64,000 nucleotides of DNA from Desulfovibrio sp. GTDB lineage: Bacteria > Desulfobacterota > Desulfovibrionia > Desulfovibrionales > Desulfovibrionaceae. Position numbers and translations under genes: made by a program. Below, one piece after another: positions 37,804 to 47,772 of this stretch. The number at the start of each line of letters is the position of its first letter. Positions within the stretch are counted from its first letter, which is position 1. Location of the stretch: assembly GCA_024683955.1 (NCBI GenBank), contig JAIKXS010000073.1, forward strand, positions 1 through 64,000. The letters run 5' to 3'. The notes beneath the pieces are model-generated. The model searched no databases, was not told the DNA's origin, and saw only the letters and a program-made list of their open reading frames with translations.

Positions 37804-39047
37804 TTTGCGATGGCCCTGCATGCCTTTTTATCTGCCCTTTTTGCTGTTTTTCAGAAAAAGGCTGCACCAATGACGGTGTATTTTTGTGGGACGAGGTGTT
37901 GGCATCAGCTTTTCAGAGAAAAGGGCGTGCCATGCTAACCCTGAGACAGCGCAGGACGGCAAAACAGGGAGCTTTCCGATTCGCCGTTGAAGCGGCTTGA
38001 AGGATGGTATGGCGTGATTGATTTGTGGATGTCCTGCCGGCAGCAACCTTCATTACAGGGCAGGCTTGGCGCGGAACGATACCGAACTGCAGAATGATTT
38101 TTGTTTTGTGCATCTCCCGGATAAAGGGATCGTTTGCCTGCCTTCCCTGCAAGCAAACGAAAAAGCATGAATCGAAATTTTTTCCGTCGGCAGTATATAC
38201 ATTCTCAAGGAGAGAGACTGCCGGCCCGCCTCCCTTTAAAATCTTGATATCCCCCTCCTAACGTCGGTTGATTCTTATCTGTAGAATTCCTCCCGGACAG
38301 CACTACAGGGGTGGCCTGCTTCAACTCGGACCTCTCCACTGACAGTCACGTATCATAACCAGTTCCCTCTCGTCTTTCCTGAATCGTTTTTGGGGTGGGG
38401 CAGGGATAGTAGGTCTGTTATGGTATTTTACCCAACTCACGAGCTGCAGGGGGGGGCAGAAGCTCAGCGGCTCTCTGAGGGGAAATAACGCAGCGGAAAA
38501 AGTCGTGTAGACGGGCGCGCGGATTGAAGCATGAAAACGATGATGGCGGGCATGTCCCCGACTCTTCGCTTCCCTTGTGAAGATACAAGCGCAAGATGCC
38601 GCCCGGGAGAATTTTTTCGGGTGCTGCAGGGATGTTTTGCCGAATTACTGCCGAACAGCCTTCCGAAGGCGACATAAGGCGAAGGAATGCAAAGTAATAG
38701 AGAGAGCAGGCTAAAGAATGGAACATTCTGTGTAGGATGCGGGGTGGCCGCTACAGATCGCCTTTTTTTCCCCCGCAAAAATATTCGAAACTCCGTTTTT
38801 TTCCGCTTATTCTTCATTTTTTCGGAAGAAGACAGAATTTTAGACTAGCCTTTTCCTCGTTTTTTTCTATAATTACCAAACGGGGCCGTACCTTTTTTTA
38901 TGGCGATCATCAATACCGTTGCCGTCAGGGGGGATACCCCGGTTTCCCGTAAAACGAATACGTAGGGCCGATCCCCGGACTGAGCTGTATCCAGGCCTGA
39001 CGTGGGTCGTTTTTCCCTTCAGTCCTTTAGACAATGGATGTCAACCA
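37804..39047. other. 1.2-kb intergenic region between mfd and the SurA-like gene
   Basis: No gene is supported. An inverted repeat (TCGTTTGCCTGC 38130-38141 with GCAAGCAAACGA 38149-38160, one mismatch) could form an RNA hairpin but has no T-run. A TATAAT box at 38868-38873 may be part of the promoter of the downstream gene, although no clear -35 box is paired with it. Confidence 0.4.
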
Positions 39048-39971
39048 ATGTCCAGACTCTGTTCCCTGCTTTTGTTGCTTGTGCTTACAGCGCTTCCCCT
39101 CACTTCCCACGCTGTTCAGCTTGGAAAAATAGCGGCGGTGGTTAACGGAAAGGTTATAACCATGTATGACCTGCAGCGTGCGGCCGTGCCCGAACTCGCT
39201 CAGGCGCGTGCCAAGGACTCCAAAACCATTGACCGTATCATGCGTCGCGTGCTGGACAATATGATCCTCGATATCCTTGTGGCGCAGGAGGCGAAGCGCC
39301 TAAAGATAACTATCTCAAAAAGCGAAGTGGACGACCGTATTGCCGAGATCATGAAGCAGAACAGACTCACGAAGGCACAGTTCGAAGCCCAGCTCGCAAA
39401 GGATGGCATGAGTGTCAAGGAACTGCGTTCGAGGATTGAGCGGCAGCTGCTTAACCAGCGTGTTCTGGGTGTTGAGGTGGGCCGTCGCACGGTTGTGCTG
39501 CCGGAAGAGGTCAAGGCCTACTACGAGGAGCACAAGGACACTCTTTATGACAGAAAGGGCCTGCATATGGGGGTCCTGATCTATCATCCGAAGGCTCCCG
39601 CCGAAACGGTAGCGGGACAGCTTGCCCGGGGCGAGATATCCTTTGCGAGCGCCTGCGCCAAGTATTCCGTTTTGCCGAACAGAGACAAGGGCGGCGATAC
39701 AGGGCCCGTAGAATGGGACAAACTCAATCAGGAGTGGGGAGAGCGTCTCTCAAAGATGAAGCCCGGCACGGTTTCAAATATTTTCATGAACAAGGGATTT
39801 AAAACCCAGGTGTATCTCTTCAGACCGGAGGGGGGACCGTACAAGATTATGACCCTGAAAGAGGCGACGCCCATGATTACGGGGATCTTACGTCAGCCGA
39901 AGAGTAAAGACCGGTTTGATGAATACGCGGCCCAGTTGAAGAAAAAAGCCGTAATTGATATACGCCTTTAG
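39048..39971 (+). CDS. SurA-like periplasmic chaperone / peptidyl-prolyl isomerase
   Basis: Proteins of this type help outer-membrane proteins fold. The 307-residue product has a signal peptide ending near THAV-like residues (TSHAVQL, about 23). A SurA N-terminal helical domain follows (VVNGKVITMYDLQRA, then the long helices ISKSEVDDRIAEIMKQNRLT and ERQLLNQRVLGVEV). The C-terminal half has a parvulin-like segment (ISFASACAKYSVLPNRDKGGDTGPVEWD). The isomerase domain is somewhat short, so chaperone action may dominate. The ATG at 39048 is used because it begins the signal peptide. It is followed by a strong terminator, so it is monocistronic. Confidence 0.88.
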   Translation: MSRLCSLLLLLVLTALPLTSHAVQLGKIAAVVNGKVITMYDLQRAAVPELAQARAKDSKTIDRIMRRVLDNMILDILVAQEAKRLKITISKSEVDDRIAEIMKQNRLTKAQFEAQLAKDGMSVKELRSRIERQLLNQRVLGVEVGRRTVVLPEEVKAYYEEHKDTLYDRKGLHMGVLIYHPKAPAETVAGQLARGEISFASACAKYSVLPNRDKGGDTGPVEWDKLNQEWGERLSKMKPGTVSNIFMNKGFKTQVYLFRPEGGPYKIMTLKEATPMITGILRQPKSKDRFDEYAAQLKKKAVIDIRL

Positions 39972-39997
39972 TCGTTGCCGTCAGTTCCGATATTTTT

Positions 39998-40043
39998 TGA
40001 AAGAGCGCTTCATCTTTCCGGATGCGCTCTTTCAGCCTTTTTT
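39998..40043 (+). terminator. Terminator after the SurA-like gene
   Basis: TGAAAGAGCGC (39998-40008) pairs perfectly with GCGCTCTTTCA (40024-40034) around a 15-base loop, followed by GCCTTTTTTTG. Confidence 0.85.
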
Positions 40044-40165
40044 GAACGAATCCCCTTAGGTCTGCGCCAAAGCGGGCCTTATATTTTTTGCTGATTTTAA
40101 CCCTAATTTTGACCATATAAGGAGGCGGCGTCGTCACCGCTACGCGGGTCGAACGCTGAGAGTGC

Positions 40166-41047
40166 ATGTCTATAGAAGAGTTTGGAGCCCGTTTACGGGA
40201 AGAGCGTGAAAACAGGGGGCTGTCCCTGGAGGATGTGGCAAACAGTCTTAAGATCAGTGTCAGAATGCTCCGGGCCCTGGAGGATGGCGACAGAGAGAAA
40301 TTTCCCCATGTGGCCTACGCAAAGGGTTTTATTCGCTCCTACGCCACCTTTCTCGGTATTTCGCCGGACGAAACAAGCCAAGCACTGGCAAGTTTTGTCC
40401 CGGCTCAGCCGCAGGTTGCCATTGTCCCTGCCACAGAGTTTACCCCGGAAGGAAAAAGTCAGGGGGGCTTTCTTCTGCTGGGAACCGTTCTCCTTTTGGC
40501 TCTTCTTGGCGGAGGTGCCTATTATTTCTATTTGAACGGGACCTTTGACGATGCTGCCGAATGGGTTCAGAAGAAAATTGAGAGCTTCTCCCAGAAAAAT
40601 GATGACGCCGAGAAACGGAAGCATACGCCCTTAAGTGCGAGCCGGAACGATACGCCTCCTCCCATGAAGGAGGAGGTAAAACCCGAACCGCACAACGATC
40701 CCCTGAGAGCGTCGGGAAATTGGCCGGCAACGGAGGCATCGACTCCTGCCCCCTCGACAGAGGCCCCTGCTGTCCAGGAACAGAAGGCTGAGCCGACAGG
40801 TGTGCAGCAGGTGGTCATTACGGCCACGGACGCCTGCTGGATTCATTCAACGGCCGACGGCACAGAGACCCGTCAGTTTTCGCTGCGGAAAGGGGACACC
40901 TTTGCCCTCACCTTCCGGGAAAAGCTTGAGGTTAAGCTCGGCAATGCCGGCGGCGTGCTTTTCCGTTATAATGGAGAGGAACTTCCGCCGTTTGGGAAGG
41001 CCGGACAGGTTAAAACCGTGATCTTTCCCTCCGGGGAGGTGCTGTGA
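40166..41047 (+). CDS. RodZ-like membrane protein with helix-turn-helix
   Basis: RodZ-type proteins link MreB to the cell-wall machinery and help set rod shape. The 293-residue product has a cytoplasmic HTH_25 domain (residues about 5-65, LREERENRGLSLEDVANSLK). One transmembrane helix lies near residues 98-124 (GGFLLLGTVLLLALLGGG). A Pro-rich linker follows, then a C-terminal DUF4115 domain (about 215-290, ATDACWIHSTADG). Length and order match RodZ. The stop codon overlaps the GTG start of recO by four bases, so it heads the recO-glyQ-glyS unit. Confidence 0.9.
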   Translation: MSIEEFGARLREERENRGLSLEDVANSLKISVRMLRALEDGDREKFPHVAYAKGFIRSYATFLGISPDETSQALASFVPAQPQVAIVPATEFTPEGKSQGGFLLLGTVLLLALLGGGAYYFYLNGTFDDAAEWVQKKIESFSQKNDDAEKRKHTPLSASRNDTPPPMKEEVKPEPHNDPLRASGNWPATEASTPAPSTEAPAVQEQKAEPTGVQQVVITATDACWIHSTADGTETRQFSLRKGDTFALTFREKLEVKLGNAGGVLFRYNGEELPPFGKAGQVKTVIFPSGEVL

Positions 41048-41805
41048 GGGAATGGACCGATGTCGCGTTTGTGTTGCGCACCGGTCATTTCCGAGAAATA
41101 GACGTCTGGCTCAGGCTTCTTGTACCGGGACGGGGGCTTGTCAGCTGCTTTGCCTTTGGCGGGGCCAAAAGCAGGCGCAGGTTTTGTGGTTGCCTTGAAG
41201 TCCTCACCACCATATCAGGGCGTTTTGTCGAACGCAGACAGGAGTTCTGCACGCTTGAGGAAGCGGTGCGGCTCGACGGACCCGTGGCTCTGAGGGCAAA
41301 CGTCGGACGTATGGGGCTTGCCGCCAACTGCATTCATTTTGTTGAGGCTGTTGGGGGAGATCCGGAAAGCAGTCATGTCCTCTTCGCCCTGCTTGAGGAT
41401 CTGCGCGGAACGCTGGAGAAGAGGAGTGTGCTTTCAAATGCACTGCCTCTTTTTTTCCGTCTTCACGTGGCGCGGACCCTGGGACTTGCACCGGATTTTT
41501 CGCGCTGCGCGATCTGCGGGGCGCCAATGTCCCGGGAACTCGCGTTTTTTCAGCTTGATGAAGGTCTTCTTTTCTGCTCCCGCTGCCTCGGAAAGGAACG
41601 CCATGAGAGAAATTATCAACTTCTGCTAAGCCCCCGGGAGCGTGCGCTTCTCACGGAGATTGAACTGAAGCTTCCCCATGACTGGAATGACTCAGACTGT
41701 TCTTCCGAGGAACGGCGGCGTGTGATCAAGGCCATAGACGGGTTTATTTTTTATCATATGGGCATTGTCTGGGAAAACGGAACCTTCCGCAAGAGCAGGC
41801 CCTGA
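41044..41805 (+). CDS. recO: DNA repair protein RecO
   Basis: RecO helps load RecA on single-stranded DNA at gaps. The 253-residue product has the N-terminal OB fold with VLRTGHFREIDVWLRLLVPGRGLV and FGGAKSRRR. A helical middle and a zinc finger of two CxxC pairs follow (CAIC near 157, CSRC near 178). It starts with GTG within the stop of the RodZ-like gene, indicating translational coupling. GlyQ follows after 45 bases. Confidence 0.93.
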   Translation: MREWTDVAFVLRTGHFREIDVWLRLLVPGRGLVSCFAFGGAKSRRRFCGCLEVLTTISGRFVERRQEFCTLEEAVRLDGPVALRANVGRMGLAANCIHFVEAVGGDPESSHVLFALLEDLRGTLEKRSVLSNALPLFFRLHVARTLGLAPDFSRCAICGAPMSRELAFFQLDEGLLFCSRCLGKERHERNYQLLLSPRERALLTEIELKLPHDWNDSDCSSEERRRVIKAIDGFIFYHMGIVWENGTFRKSRP

Positions 41806-41850
41806 GTTACGATACCCGCGCGTTAGCGTATGCGGGAGAAAGGACTGTAC

Positions 41851-42735
41851 ATGTATTTTCAGGATATTATTCTTACCCTTGAGCACTACTGGGCCAGTCA
41901 GGGGTGCGTTATCGAGGAACCTTCCGGGGTTGAATGCGGTGCTGGTACGTTTAATCCGAGTACCTTTCTGCGTGTCCTTGGTCCCGAACCCTGGCGTGTT
42001 GCCTATGTGGAACCATGCAGGCGACCGACTGACGGCCGCTACGGAGAGAACCCGAATCGTCTGCAGCGCTATTTTCAGTTTCAAGTTATTTTGAAGCCCT
42101 CACCCGAAAACGTTCAGGACCTTTATCTTCAGAGCCTTGAGGCCCTCGGTCTTTCCACAAAGGAGCATGATATGCGCTTTGTCGAAGATGACTGGGAATC
42201 CCCGACTCTCGGGGCATGGGGTCTTGGCTGGGAAGTGTGGCTGAACGGCATGGAGGTGAGCCAGTTCACCTATTTTCAGCAGGTGGGGGGGATCGATTGT
42301 CATCCGGTGAGCGTTGAGCTGACCTACGGTCTCGAACGTCTGACCATGTATCTGCAGGGCGTTGAGAGTGTTTATGATCTTGCCTGGAACAAGCACGTGA
42401 CCTACGGTGACATTTACCATCAGAATGAAGTGGAGCAGAGCCGGTACAATTTTGAGGCCTCGGACGCGGACATGCTTCTTGCAAATTTCAATGCGTTTGA
42501 GAAGGAAAGTCAGCGCCTCTGTGCGGAGAATCTTCCGTGGCCAGCCTATGACTACTGTTTAAAGTGCTCCCATACCTTCAATCTTCTTGACGCGCGCGGT
42601 GCCATATCCATTACGGAACGGACGGGCTATATCGGGCGTGTCCGGGCACTTGCCGCATCCGTTGCAGCCCTCTATACAAAACAGCGTGAAGAGCAGGGTT
42701 ATCCCCTGCTGAAAAAGCAGGAGGAGCGGGCATGA
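41851..42735 (+). CDS. glyQ: Glycyl-tRNA synthetase alpha subunit
   Basis: The alpha subunit holds the class II catalytic core of the bacterial alpha2-beta2 enzyme, which charges tRNA-Gly. The 294-residue protein is typical throughout: [24 protein letters not shown]-type segment [40 protein letters not shown] and [18 protein letters not shown]. The ATG at 41851 has AAAGGAC 8 bases upstream; an in-frame ATG at 41830 is the alternative. Its stop overlaps the glyS start by four bases. Confidence 0.97.
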   Translation: MYFQDIILTLEHYWASQGCVIEEPSGVECGAGTFNPSTFLRVLGPEPWRVAYVEPCRRPTDGRYGENPNRLQRYFQFQVILKPSPENVQDLYLQSLEALGLSTKEHDMRFVEDDWESPTLGAWGLGWEVWLNGMEVSQFTYFQQVGGIDCHPVSVELTYGLERLTMYLQGVESVYDLAWNKHVTYGDIYHQNEVEQSRYNFEASDADMLLANFNAFEKESQRLCAENLPWPAYDYCLKCSHTFNLLDARGAISITERTGYIGRVRALAASVAALYTKQREEQGYPLLKKQEERA

Positions 42736-44810
42736 GCACGTTTATCCTTGAAGTCGGGAGCGAAGAGCTGCCTTCCCGTTTTCTTCCGGTTGAACAGCGT
42801 TTTTTGAAGGAGCGTTTTGAGGCGACCCTTCGTGAGGCCCATCTGCAGTTTGGCGAAGTGTGCGTGTATGTGACGCCACGCAGAGCCTGCGTCGAGATCA
42901 CCGAACTTGCTTCTGTTCAGGAGGAACGGGAAGAGACGGTGCAGGGCCCTCCAAAACGCATTGCCTTTGACGCCGACGGAAATCCCACGAAGGCCCTTGA
43001 GGGTTTTTTGCGCACGCAGTCTCTTTCCCTTCAGGATCTGTATGAGGAAGAAACGTCGAAAGGCGTTTATCTTGCGGCAAAACGCCGTGTCGGCGGTGCT
43101 GCCGCAACGGACATTCTTGCGGCGTGTATTCCGGATATTCTGCACGGAATTCCCTTTGCCAAGCAAATGCGCTGGGGGAGTCATTCCCTTGCCTATGCGC
43201 GTCCCGTTCACTGGATAGTGGCTCTTTTCGATACGGACGTCGTGCCCTTCTCCTTTGGCCCTGTTGAAAGCGGCCGCCAAACATACGGCCACAGAATTCA
43301 CGGGCCGGGTCCCTTTACTATCCCTTCGGCCGCTGACTACTTCGGCATCCTTGAAACATCCTGCCGTGTGACGCTTGACGGCACAAAGCGTCAGAGTCTC
43401 ATCCGTGAGGAGGGCGAACGGCTTGCCAAAGCGGTACATGGCAGCATTCTTTGGAAGGACTCGCTTCTGACGGAGGTGGAGGGGCTTTGCGAGCATCCGG
43501 TCCCCCTTCTCGGCAGTTTTGATCCGGCCTATCTTGACGTTCCTAAGGAAGTCCTGCTCACGAGCATGGAAAGCCATCAGAAAAGTTTTGGGGTTGCCGA
43601 CGAAAACGGCGCTCTTTTGCCGTATTTTTTGACGGTTCTGAATATTGCTCCCCAGGATCTTGACCTTGTGAGAAAAGGCTGGGAACGCGTACTCCATGCG
43701 CGCCTTGAAGACGCGCGCTTCTTCTGGAAGGAAGATTTGCAGTCGAGTTTTGACTCCTGGCTCTCCAAGCTTGACGCCGTGATCTTCATCGGTCCCCTCG
43801 GAAGCATGGGTGAGAAGACAAAACGTCTGGAAGCCCTTTCGGCTTGGCTTTGCGATACTCTGGGCCTTGAAGGAAGGGACGGACTCTCAAAGGCCGATTT
43901 TGCCCGTTCCGGCCGGCTTTCCAAGGCTGATCTTGTAAGCGGCATGGTTGGAGAATTCGATACGCTCCAGGGTGTCATGGGTGGTATTTACGCTGAGAAA
44001 ATGGGTGAGAAGCCCCTTGTGGCGAAGGCGCTGCGCGAGCAGTACCTTCCTCAGGGACCGGACAGTCCGTTACCGGAAAGCTTTTCCGGTGCCGTGCTTG
44101 CGATTGCGGACAAGGCGGACACTCTGGCCGGCTGCTTTGGTCTCAACAAAATTCCATCTGGAACGGCAGACCCCTTTGCCCTTCGTCGTTGCGCCCTTGG
44201 CATTATCCGCATAGCCGAAGCCTTCTCCTTCTCCTGCCCAATCAGCGGGGTCATGGAGAGGGCTTTCGAACTTTACGGAGACCGGCCTTGGAAAAATGGC
44301 AGGGAAAAGGTCATTCCCCTTCTTCTGGACTTCTTCCGGGGGCGTCTTGAAAACCATCTTGTGTCAAAGGGGCACGGTGTTGTCGTGACCCAGGCCGTGC
44401 TTGCCGCGGGCTTTGATAATATTCCCGATACCGTCGCAAGAGTCGAGGCCCTTTCGCATTTCGCGGAGGGGGCCGAGTATGTGCCGTCTGTACAGGTTTT
44501 GAAGCGGATCGCCAATATCATGCAAAAAGAACGCGGAACGGAGACTTCCGTTACCGGCACTCTTTTTGAAGATCCTTCTGAAAAGGCACTTTTTGATGCG
44601 GTTGAGGGCCTCTCTTCCCTGCGTTCCTCGCAGGATTACGCGTCCGTTCTCGCCTCTCTTTCAACGCTTCGTCCCGTTGTGGACACGTTCTTTGAGAACG
44701 TTATGGTCCTTTGTGAGGATAAAAAAGTTCGGGCGAACAGGCTTGCCCTTCTTCGTTCCATTCATACCTTGTACAGCAGGGTAGCCGATTTTTCGGCCTT
44801 ACAGATATGA
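42732..44810 (+). CDS. glyS: Glycyl-tRNA synthetase beta subunit
   Basis: The beta subunit binds tRNA and is needed for the enzyme to work. The 692-residue product begins [17 protein letters not shown], which is diagnostic. It carries [12 protein letters not shown], the [31 protein letters not shown] core (about residues 255-285) and the C-terminal helical anticodon-binding region. Translation is coupled to glyQ through an ATGA overlap. Confidence 0.97.
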   Translation: MSTFILEVGSEELPSRFLPVEQRFLKERFEATLREAHLQFGEVCVYVTPRRACVEITELASVQEEREETVQGPPKRIAFDADGNPTKALEGFLRTQSLSLQDLYEEETSKGVYLAAKRRVGGAAATDILAACIPDILHGIPFAKQMRWGSHSLAYARPVHWIVALFDTDVVPFSFGPVESGRQTYGHRIHGPGPFTIPSAADYFGILETSCRVTLDGTKRQSLIREEGERLAKAVHGSILWKDSLLTEVEGLCEHPVPLLGSFDPAYLDVPKEVLLTSMESHQKSFGVADENGALLPYFLTVLNIAPQDLDLVRKGWERVLHARLEDARFFWKEDLQSSFDSWLSKLDAVIFIGPLGSMGEKTKRLEALSAWLCDTLGLEGRDGLSKADFARSGRLSKADLVSGMVGEFDTLQGVMGGIYAEKMGEKPLVAKALREQYLPQGPDSPLPESFSGAVLAIADKADTLAGCFGLNKIPSGTADPFALRRCALGIIRIAEAFSFSCPISGVMERAFELYGDRPWKNGREKVIPLLLDFFRGRLENHLVSKGHGVVVTQAVLAAGFDNIPDTVARVEALSHFAEGAEYVPSVQVLKRIANIMQKERGTETSVTGTLFEDPSEKALFDAVEGLSSLRSSQDYASVLASLSTLRPVVDTFFENVMVLCEDKKVRANRLALLRSIHTLYSRVADFSALQI

Positions 44811-44831
44811 CAGAAAATTTTGCTTATGAGC

Positions 44832-44860
44832 TTGACAGAATGTCTATCTTTGCGTACAAG
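44832..44860 (+). promoter_or_regulatory. Sigma-70-type promoter of rpsT
   Basis: TTGACA (44832-44837) is followed after 17 bases by TACAAG (44855-44860), 62 bases before the rpsT start codon. Confidence 0.6.
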
Positions 44861-44921
44861 CATTGTTCGTTGTTTTTGAGAAGTATGAACCTGTGTGGTT
44901 CTCGACATATTGGAGGATATT

Positions 44922-45194
44922 GTGGCTAATCATAAATCAGCGTTGAAACGGCATAGACAGAGCCTTATGAATCAGGCCCGCAACCGTGCCAATCGTACTC
45001 GTGTAAAGAATGCCGTCAAGGCTGTGAATGAGGCACTTCGTTCCGATGATGCCATTGATGCCCGCGCTAAACTCGTTCAGGCAACCTCCATTTTGTCAAA
45101 GGCTGCCAATAAAGGTGCCATTCACTGGAAAAAGGCTGCCCGCAAAGTATCCCGGTTGTCAAAGGCCGTGAATGCAAAGGAAAAGAATGCATAA
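44922..45194 (+). CDS. rpsT: 30S ribosomal protein S20
   Basis: A primary 16S-binding protein of the small subunit. The 90-residue product is rich in Lys, Arg and Ala, begins [20 protein letters not shown] and has [16 protein letters not shown] near the end, as in other S20 proteins. The start is GTG with TGGAGGA 5-7 bases upstream; the family begins at this residue. A GTG start in rpsT may be tied to its known autoregulation in other bacteria, but that is not shown here. Confidence 0.97.
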   Translation: MANHKSALKRHRQSLMNQARNRANRTRVKNAVKAVNEALRSDDAIDARAKLVQATSILSKAANKGAIHWKKAARKVSRLSKAVNAKEKNA

Positions 45195-45215
45195 ATTTTG
45201 TTAGAGCATTATTGC

Positions 45216-45248
45216 TTGACAAAGTTGCAAAAATGCTTTTTATATAAC
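45216..45248 (+). promoter_or_regulatory. Promoter of tRNA-Arg
   Basis: A perfect TTGACA (45216-45221) lies upstream of a TATATAAC stretch (45241-45248); the spacer is 19 or more bases, slightly long. The tRNA begins 8 bases further on. Confidence 0.55.
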
Positions 45249-45256
45249 TCTTACAT

Positions 45257-45333
45257 GCGCTCGTGGCTCAATTGGATAGAGCAACAGGCTACGAACCTGT
45301 AGGTTGGGAGTTCGAGTCTCTCCGGGCGCACCA
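45257..45333 (+). tRNA. tRNA-Arg (anticodon ACG)
   Basis: A 77-base cloverleaf starts GCGCTCG and ends GGGCGCACCA with CCA encoded. The anticodon stem-loop CAGG-CTACGAA-CCTG gives anticodon ACG. The T loop is GTTCGAGTC. Confidence 0.97.
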
Positions 45334-45349
45334 GAAATTTTAAGAGATT

Positions 45350-45384
45350 AGGCGGTTAGGATGCTATCCTGACCGCCTTTTTTT
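45350..45384 (+). terminator. Terminator after tRNA-Arg
   Basis: AGGCGGTTAGGAT pairs with ATCCTGACCGCCT (13 bp, one G-T pair) around a 3-base loop, followed by seven T. Confidence 0.9.
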
Positions 45385-45571
45385 CGTGAAATCAGGGATA
45401 TCGCTCCCTTTTCAGCGACATCTGCCGGTGGGAATTTCTCTATTTACAAAGATAAAAGCTAAATTAAGTCCAATATCTGATTCTTGAATCTGTTGAACTC
45501 TTTTTTTGCACAACTTCAGCAGAGCAAAGAATGCCGTGTCTGTTGACTGTCTCTTCTGTGTGAAGGTTGCG

Positions 45572-46378
45572 TTATAGTATCTGTATATTTGCCGCCTCGC
45601 GTTGCACCGTTCGCTGATAGGTTACTGAGGGAATTCCGAGCAGCAGGGTATAGTTTAATTCATACCCTGCGGGGATTTTCAGCATCGCTTTGACCTTGGA
45701 AAGCTCGTTCATTACCGAAAGCGTACAATCGCTCCACAGCGTTCCCAGACCGATGCTTTGTGCATACAGATCCAAATAGGATAAGGCGATGATGGGGTCG
45801 GCATTTTCACAGCCGGGGATAGCCCTGCTTTTGTCAACGGACACGGCAATCATGGAAGGGGCACTGCGATAGATAAAATCAATGCCTTTATTGAACTTCT
45901 CCCGGCAGAATTCAATTACCGGAGAGCCTTTGTCCATGGATTGTATGGTGTCATATGTAAAATTTTTGATGGCCTGCATCTTCTCCAGTGTTCCAACGAT
46001 GGTAAAATGCAGCGAGTCTGCGTTTCCTCCCTTGGGGGGATACGCCAGCATTTCCGTAAGCATGGAGATCTTTTCTGACGGGACATCCTGTTGTTTGAAA
46101 AAACGGACACTGCGACGTGATTTTATGAGACGCAAAAGTTCCTCGCTGTCGTCGTAGCCAACCTTGAGCGAATCAGCTGGATTCTTGCCGCCAAAGGATA
46201 ATGCACCAGTGGGGCACACTGCGAAGCAGTGCTGACAGCCGACGCACATTTTGTCCCCATCAAGAATATAGCCGGGTATTTTTTCGGAATCAAAGGCAAT
46301 GCAGCCCACGACACATTCTTGCAGACACATGCCGCAATGAATGCACGTTTCCTTGTCTACTGTAATACTTTTTATCAC
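45572..46378 (-). CDS. Ferredoxin-nitroreductase fusion protein
   Basis: The first 60 residues hold two 4Fe-4S motifs (CIHCGMCLQEC and CVGCQHCFAVCP). From about residue 82 a nitroreductase-family FMN domain follows (KSRRSVRFF, then PPKGGNADSLHF). Such fusions reduce nitro- or other electron-poor compounds with electrons from iron-sulfur clusters; the natural substrate is unknown. The 268-residue length is normal for this subgroup. It lies 92 bases downstream of a flavoprotein gene on the same strand and may be cotranscribed with it. Confidence 0.92.
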   Translation of the reverse strand: MIKSITVDKETCIHCGMCLQECVVGCIAFDSEKIPGYILDGDKMCVGCQHCFAVCPTGALSFGGKNPADSLKVGYDDSEELLRLIKSRRSVRFFKQQDVPSEKISMLTEMLAYPPKGGNADSLHFTIVGTLEKMQAIKNFTYDTIQSMDKGSPVIEFCREKFNKGIDFIYRSAPSMIAVSVDKSRAIPGCENADPIIALSYLDLYAQSIGLGTLWSDCTLSVMNELSKVKAMLKIPAGYELNYTLLLGIPSVTYQRTVQREAANIQIL

Positions 46379-46470
46379 TCCTCACCCTCCTTAATATGTG
46401 TAAGGGAGTTGCAAGGTCCTGTTAGCAAAAATCCATGCAACTCCCTTCATTTCGAGCACTATTCTGCCTG

Positions 46471-47022
46471 TTACAGAAGATCCGCCAAAGCAGCGGCCCG
46501 TTCGCAACCGTCCGTATTTTTTACATCCCCCGGATTCCCGGCTTTTGGCACCAGCACTTCCCCAATACAATCCCATTTGAGGAAAGCAAAGGACTTCATT
46601 AAAGGAGATTTTACATCGTTCATGGTGCCCGGATCTTCGCTCATGCAACAAGCTATAATCGCCGCTTTTTTGCCGGCAATTTCTTGCGCTTTGCCGCCGA
46701 TCAAGAACGAGTAAAAACGGTCCAATACAGCCTTGATGGCCGACGACATGGTGAACCAGTAGGTCGGGGTGGAAAAAATTACGGCATCGGCTTCCTGAAC
46801 TGCCGCAGCAATCTTGTTGAAATCGTCGTCAAAGCTACAGGCTTTTTCAGTCTTGAAGCACCTGTTGCAGGCATGACAGCCGCCAATTTTGAGCCGTCCC
46901 GCATCAAATCTCTGCACCATATGCCCCTTGCTTTCGGCTGCGGTGATGAAGGCTTCTGCAAGGATGTCGCTATTTCCACCCTTGCGGGGGCTTCCGGTTA
47001 TTACAACAATCTTTTTGTTCAT
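46471..47022 (-). CDS. Flavodoxin-like NADPH-dependent FMN reductase / iron-sulfur flavoprotein-type protein
   Basis: The 183-residue protein has the FMN phosphate loop TGSPRKGGNSDILAEAF near residue 8. A Cys cluster GCHACNRCFK lies near residue 49, and FSTPTYWFTMSSAIKAVLDRF near 82. The Cys spacing resembles the iron-sulfur flavoproteins of anaerobes, but a cluster is not certain. The ATG at 47022 has AGAGGAGA upstream. With the neighbouring nitroreductase and rubrerythrin it forms a redox-stress group. Confidence 0.9.
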   Translation of the reverse strand: MNKKIVVITGSPRKGGNSDILAEAFITAAESKGHMVQRFDAGRLKIGGCHACNRCFKTEKACSFDDDFNKIAAAVQEADAVIFSTPTYWFTMSSAIKAVLDRFYSFLIGGKAQEIAGKKAAIIACCMSEDPGTMNDVKSPLMKSFAFLKWDCIGEVLVPKAGNPGDVKNTDGCERAAALADLL

Positions 47023-47226
47023 AAACACAATCTCCTCTTTCGCGGAAAAACAGGAATGCCAAAATCTCGTCTTTTGCGTCTGAAGGGCGAGACCAGTCTT
47101 ACTGGCAGATAACATTTGTATCTGTCCTGCACTCCTGCAGGCACCTCACAACTTCCTTAGCATCCCGATCCATATCAGCAGACATGATGATCGGCTCGAA
47201 AGGATTAGTCTTTTGCGGCGAGGTTT

Positions 47227-47772
47227 TTACTGTTTCAGCTTGAAAACTTTTTTTGCCATGCCGCAGACAGGACATACAAAATCTTCACCCTCGTTCTCGA
47301 TGTCGCCGACATACTCAAAACCACAGCATCCGCAAACGTAGATTTTCTTGCCTGTAGTATCGAGCGATTCGGGACTGTGTTTCTCCAGCATCTTTTTCAG
47401 CGCTACTCCGTGATGCCCTTCCTGCTTGGCAAAAATTTCCAACTCGTCCGCAGCGTCAGCGAGTCCTTCAGCGCGAAATTTGTCCGCATAGTTTTTGACC
47501 GTGGTTTCCCCACTATATTCCGCGGCCATAACTCCGCGTACAAAATTCCAGAAATTATTGGGAACCTTTCCGTTCAGAGTCGCAAAAAAGCCTGCATGAA
47601 CGGCTTCTTGATTCGCCAATACGACGAATTCTTTCGCCACATCGTCGAGACCCTGCTCTTTGGCGAGCCGAGCCAGGGCATAGTACATCATGGTGCCGTT
47701 TGCTTCGCCCTGGGCCATCATCTCGGTAATTTTCTCAAGCTTGGTGCCTTTAGCCTTCCCGTGTAAACTCAT
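47227..47772 (-). CDS. rbr: Rubrerythrin
   Basis: Rubrerythrin reduces hydrogen peroxide in anaerobes. The 181-residue protein has the ferritin-like di-iron domain (about residues 10-140, with QGEANGTMMYYALA, NQEAVHAGFF and AKQEGHHG carrying Glu and His ligands). A C-terminal rubredoxin domain follows (VCGCCGF and CPVCGM). The first rubredoxin pair carries an extra Cys. The ATG at 47772 has GGAG upstream and matches the family start. It lies alone upstream of the flavoprotein gene. Confidence 0.95.
   Translation of the reverse strand: MSLHGKAKGTKLEKITEMMAQGEANGTMMYYALARLAKEQGLDDVAKEFVVLANQEAVHAGFFATLNGKVPNNFWNFVRGVMAAEYSGETTVKNYADKFRAEGLADAADELEIFAKQEGHHGVALKKMLEKHSPESLDTTGKKIYVCGCCGFEYVGDIENEGEDFVCPVCGMAKKVFKLKQ

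Noticed and set aside
30060..38290. Dispersed repeat with core AACGTCGG near 30070 and 38270
   Set aside because: Only about 10 to 15 bases are shared, which can arise by chance.
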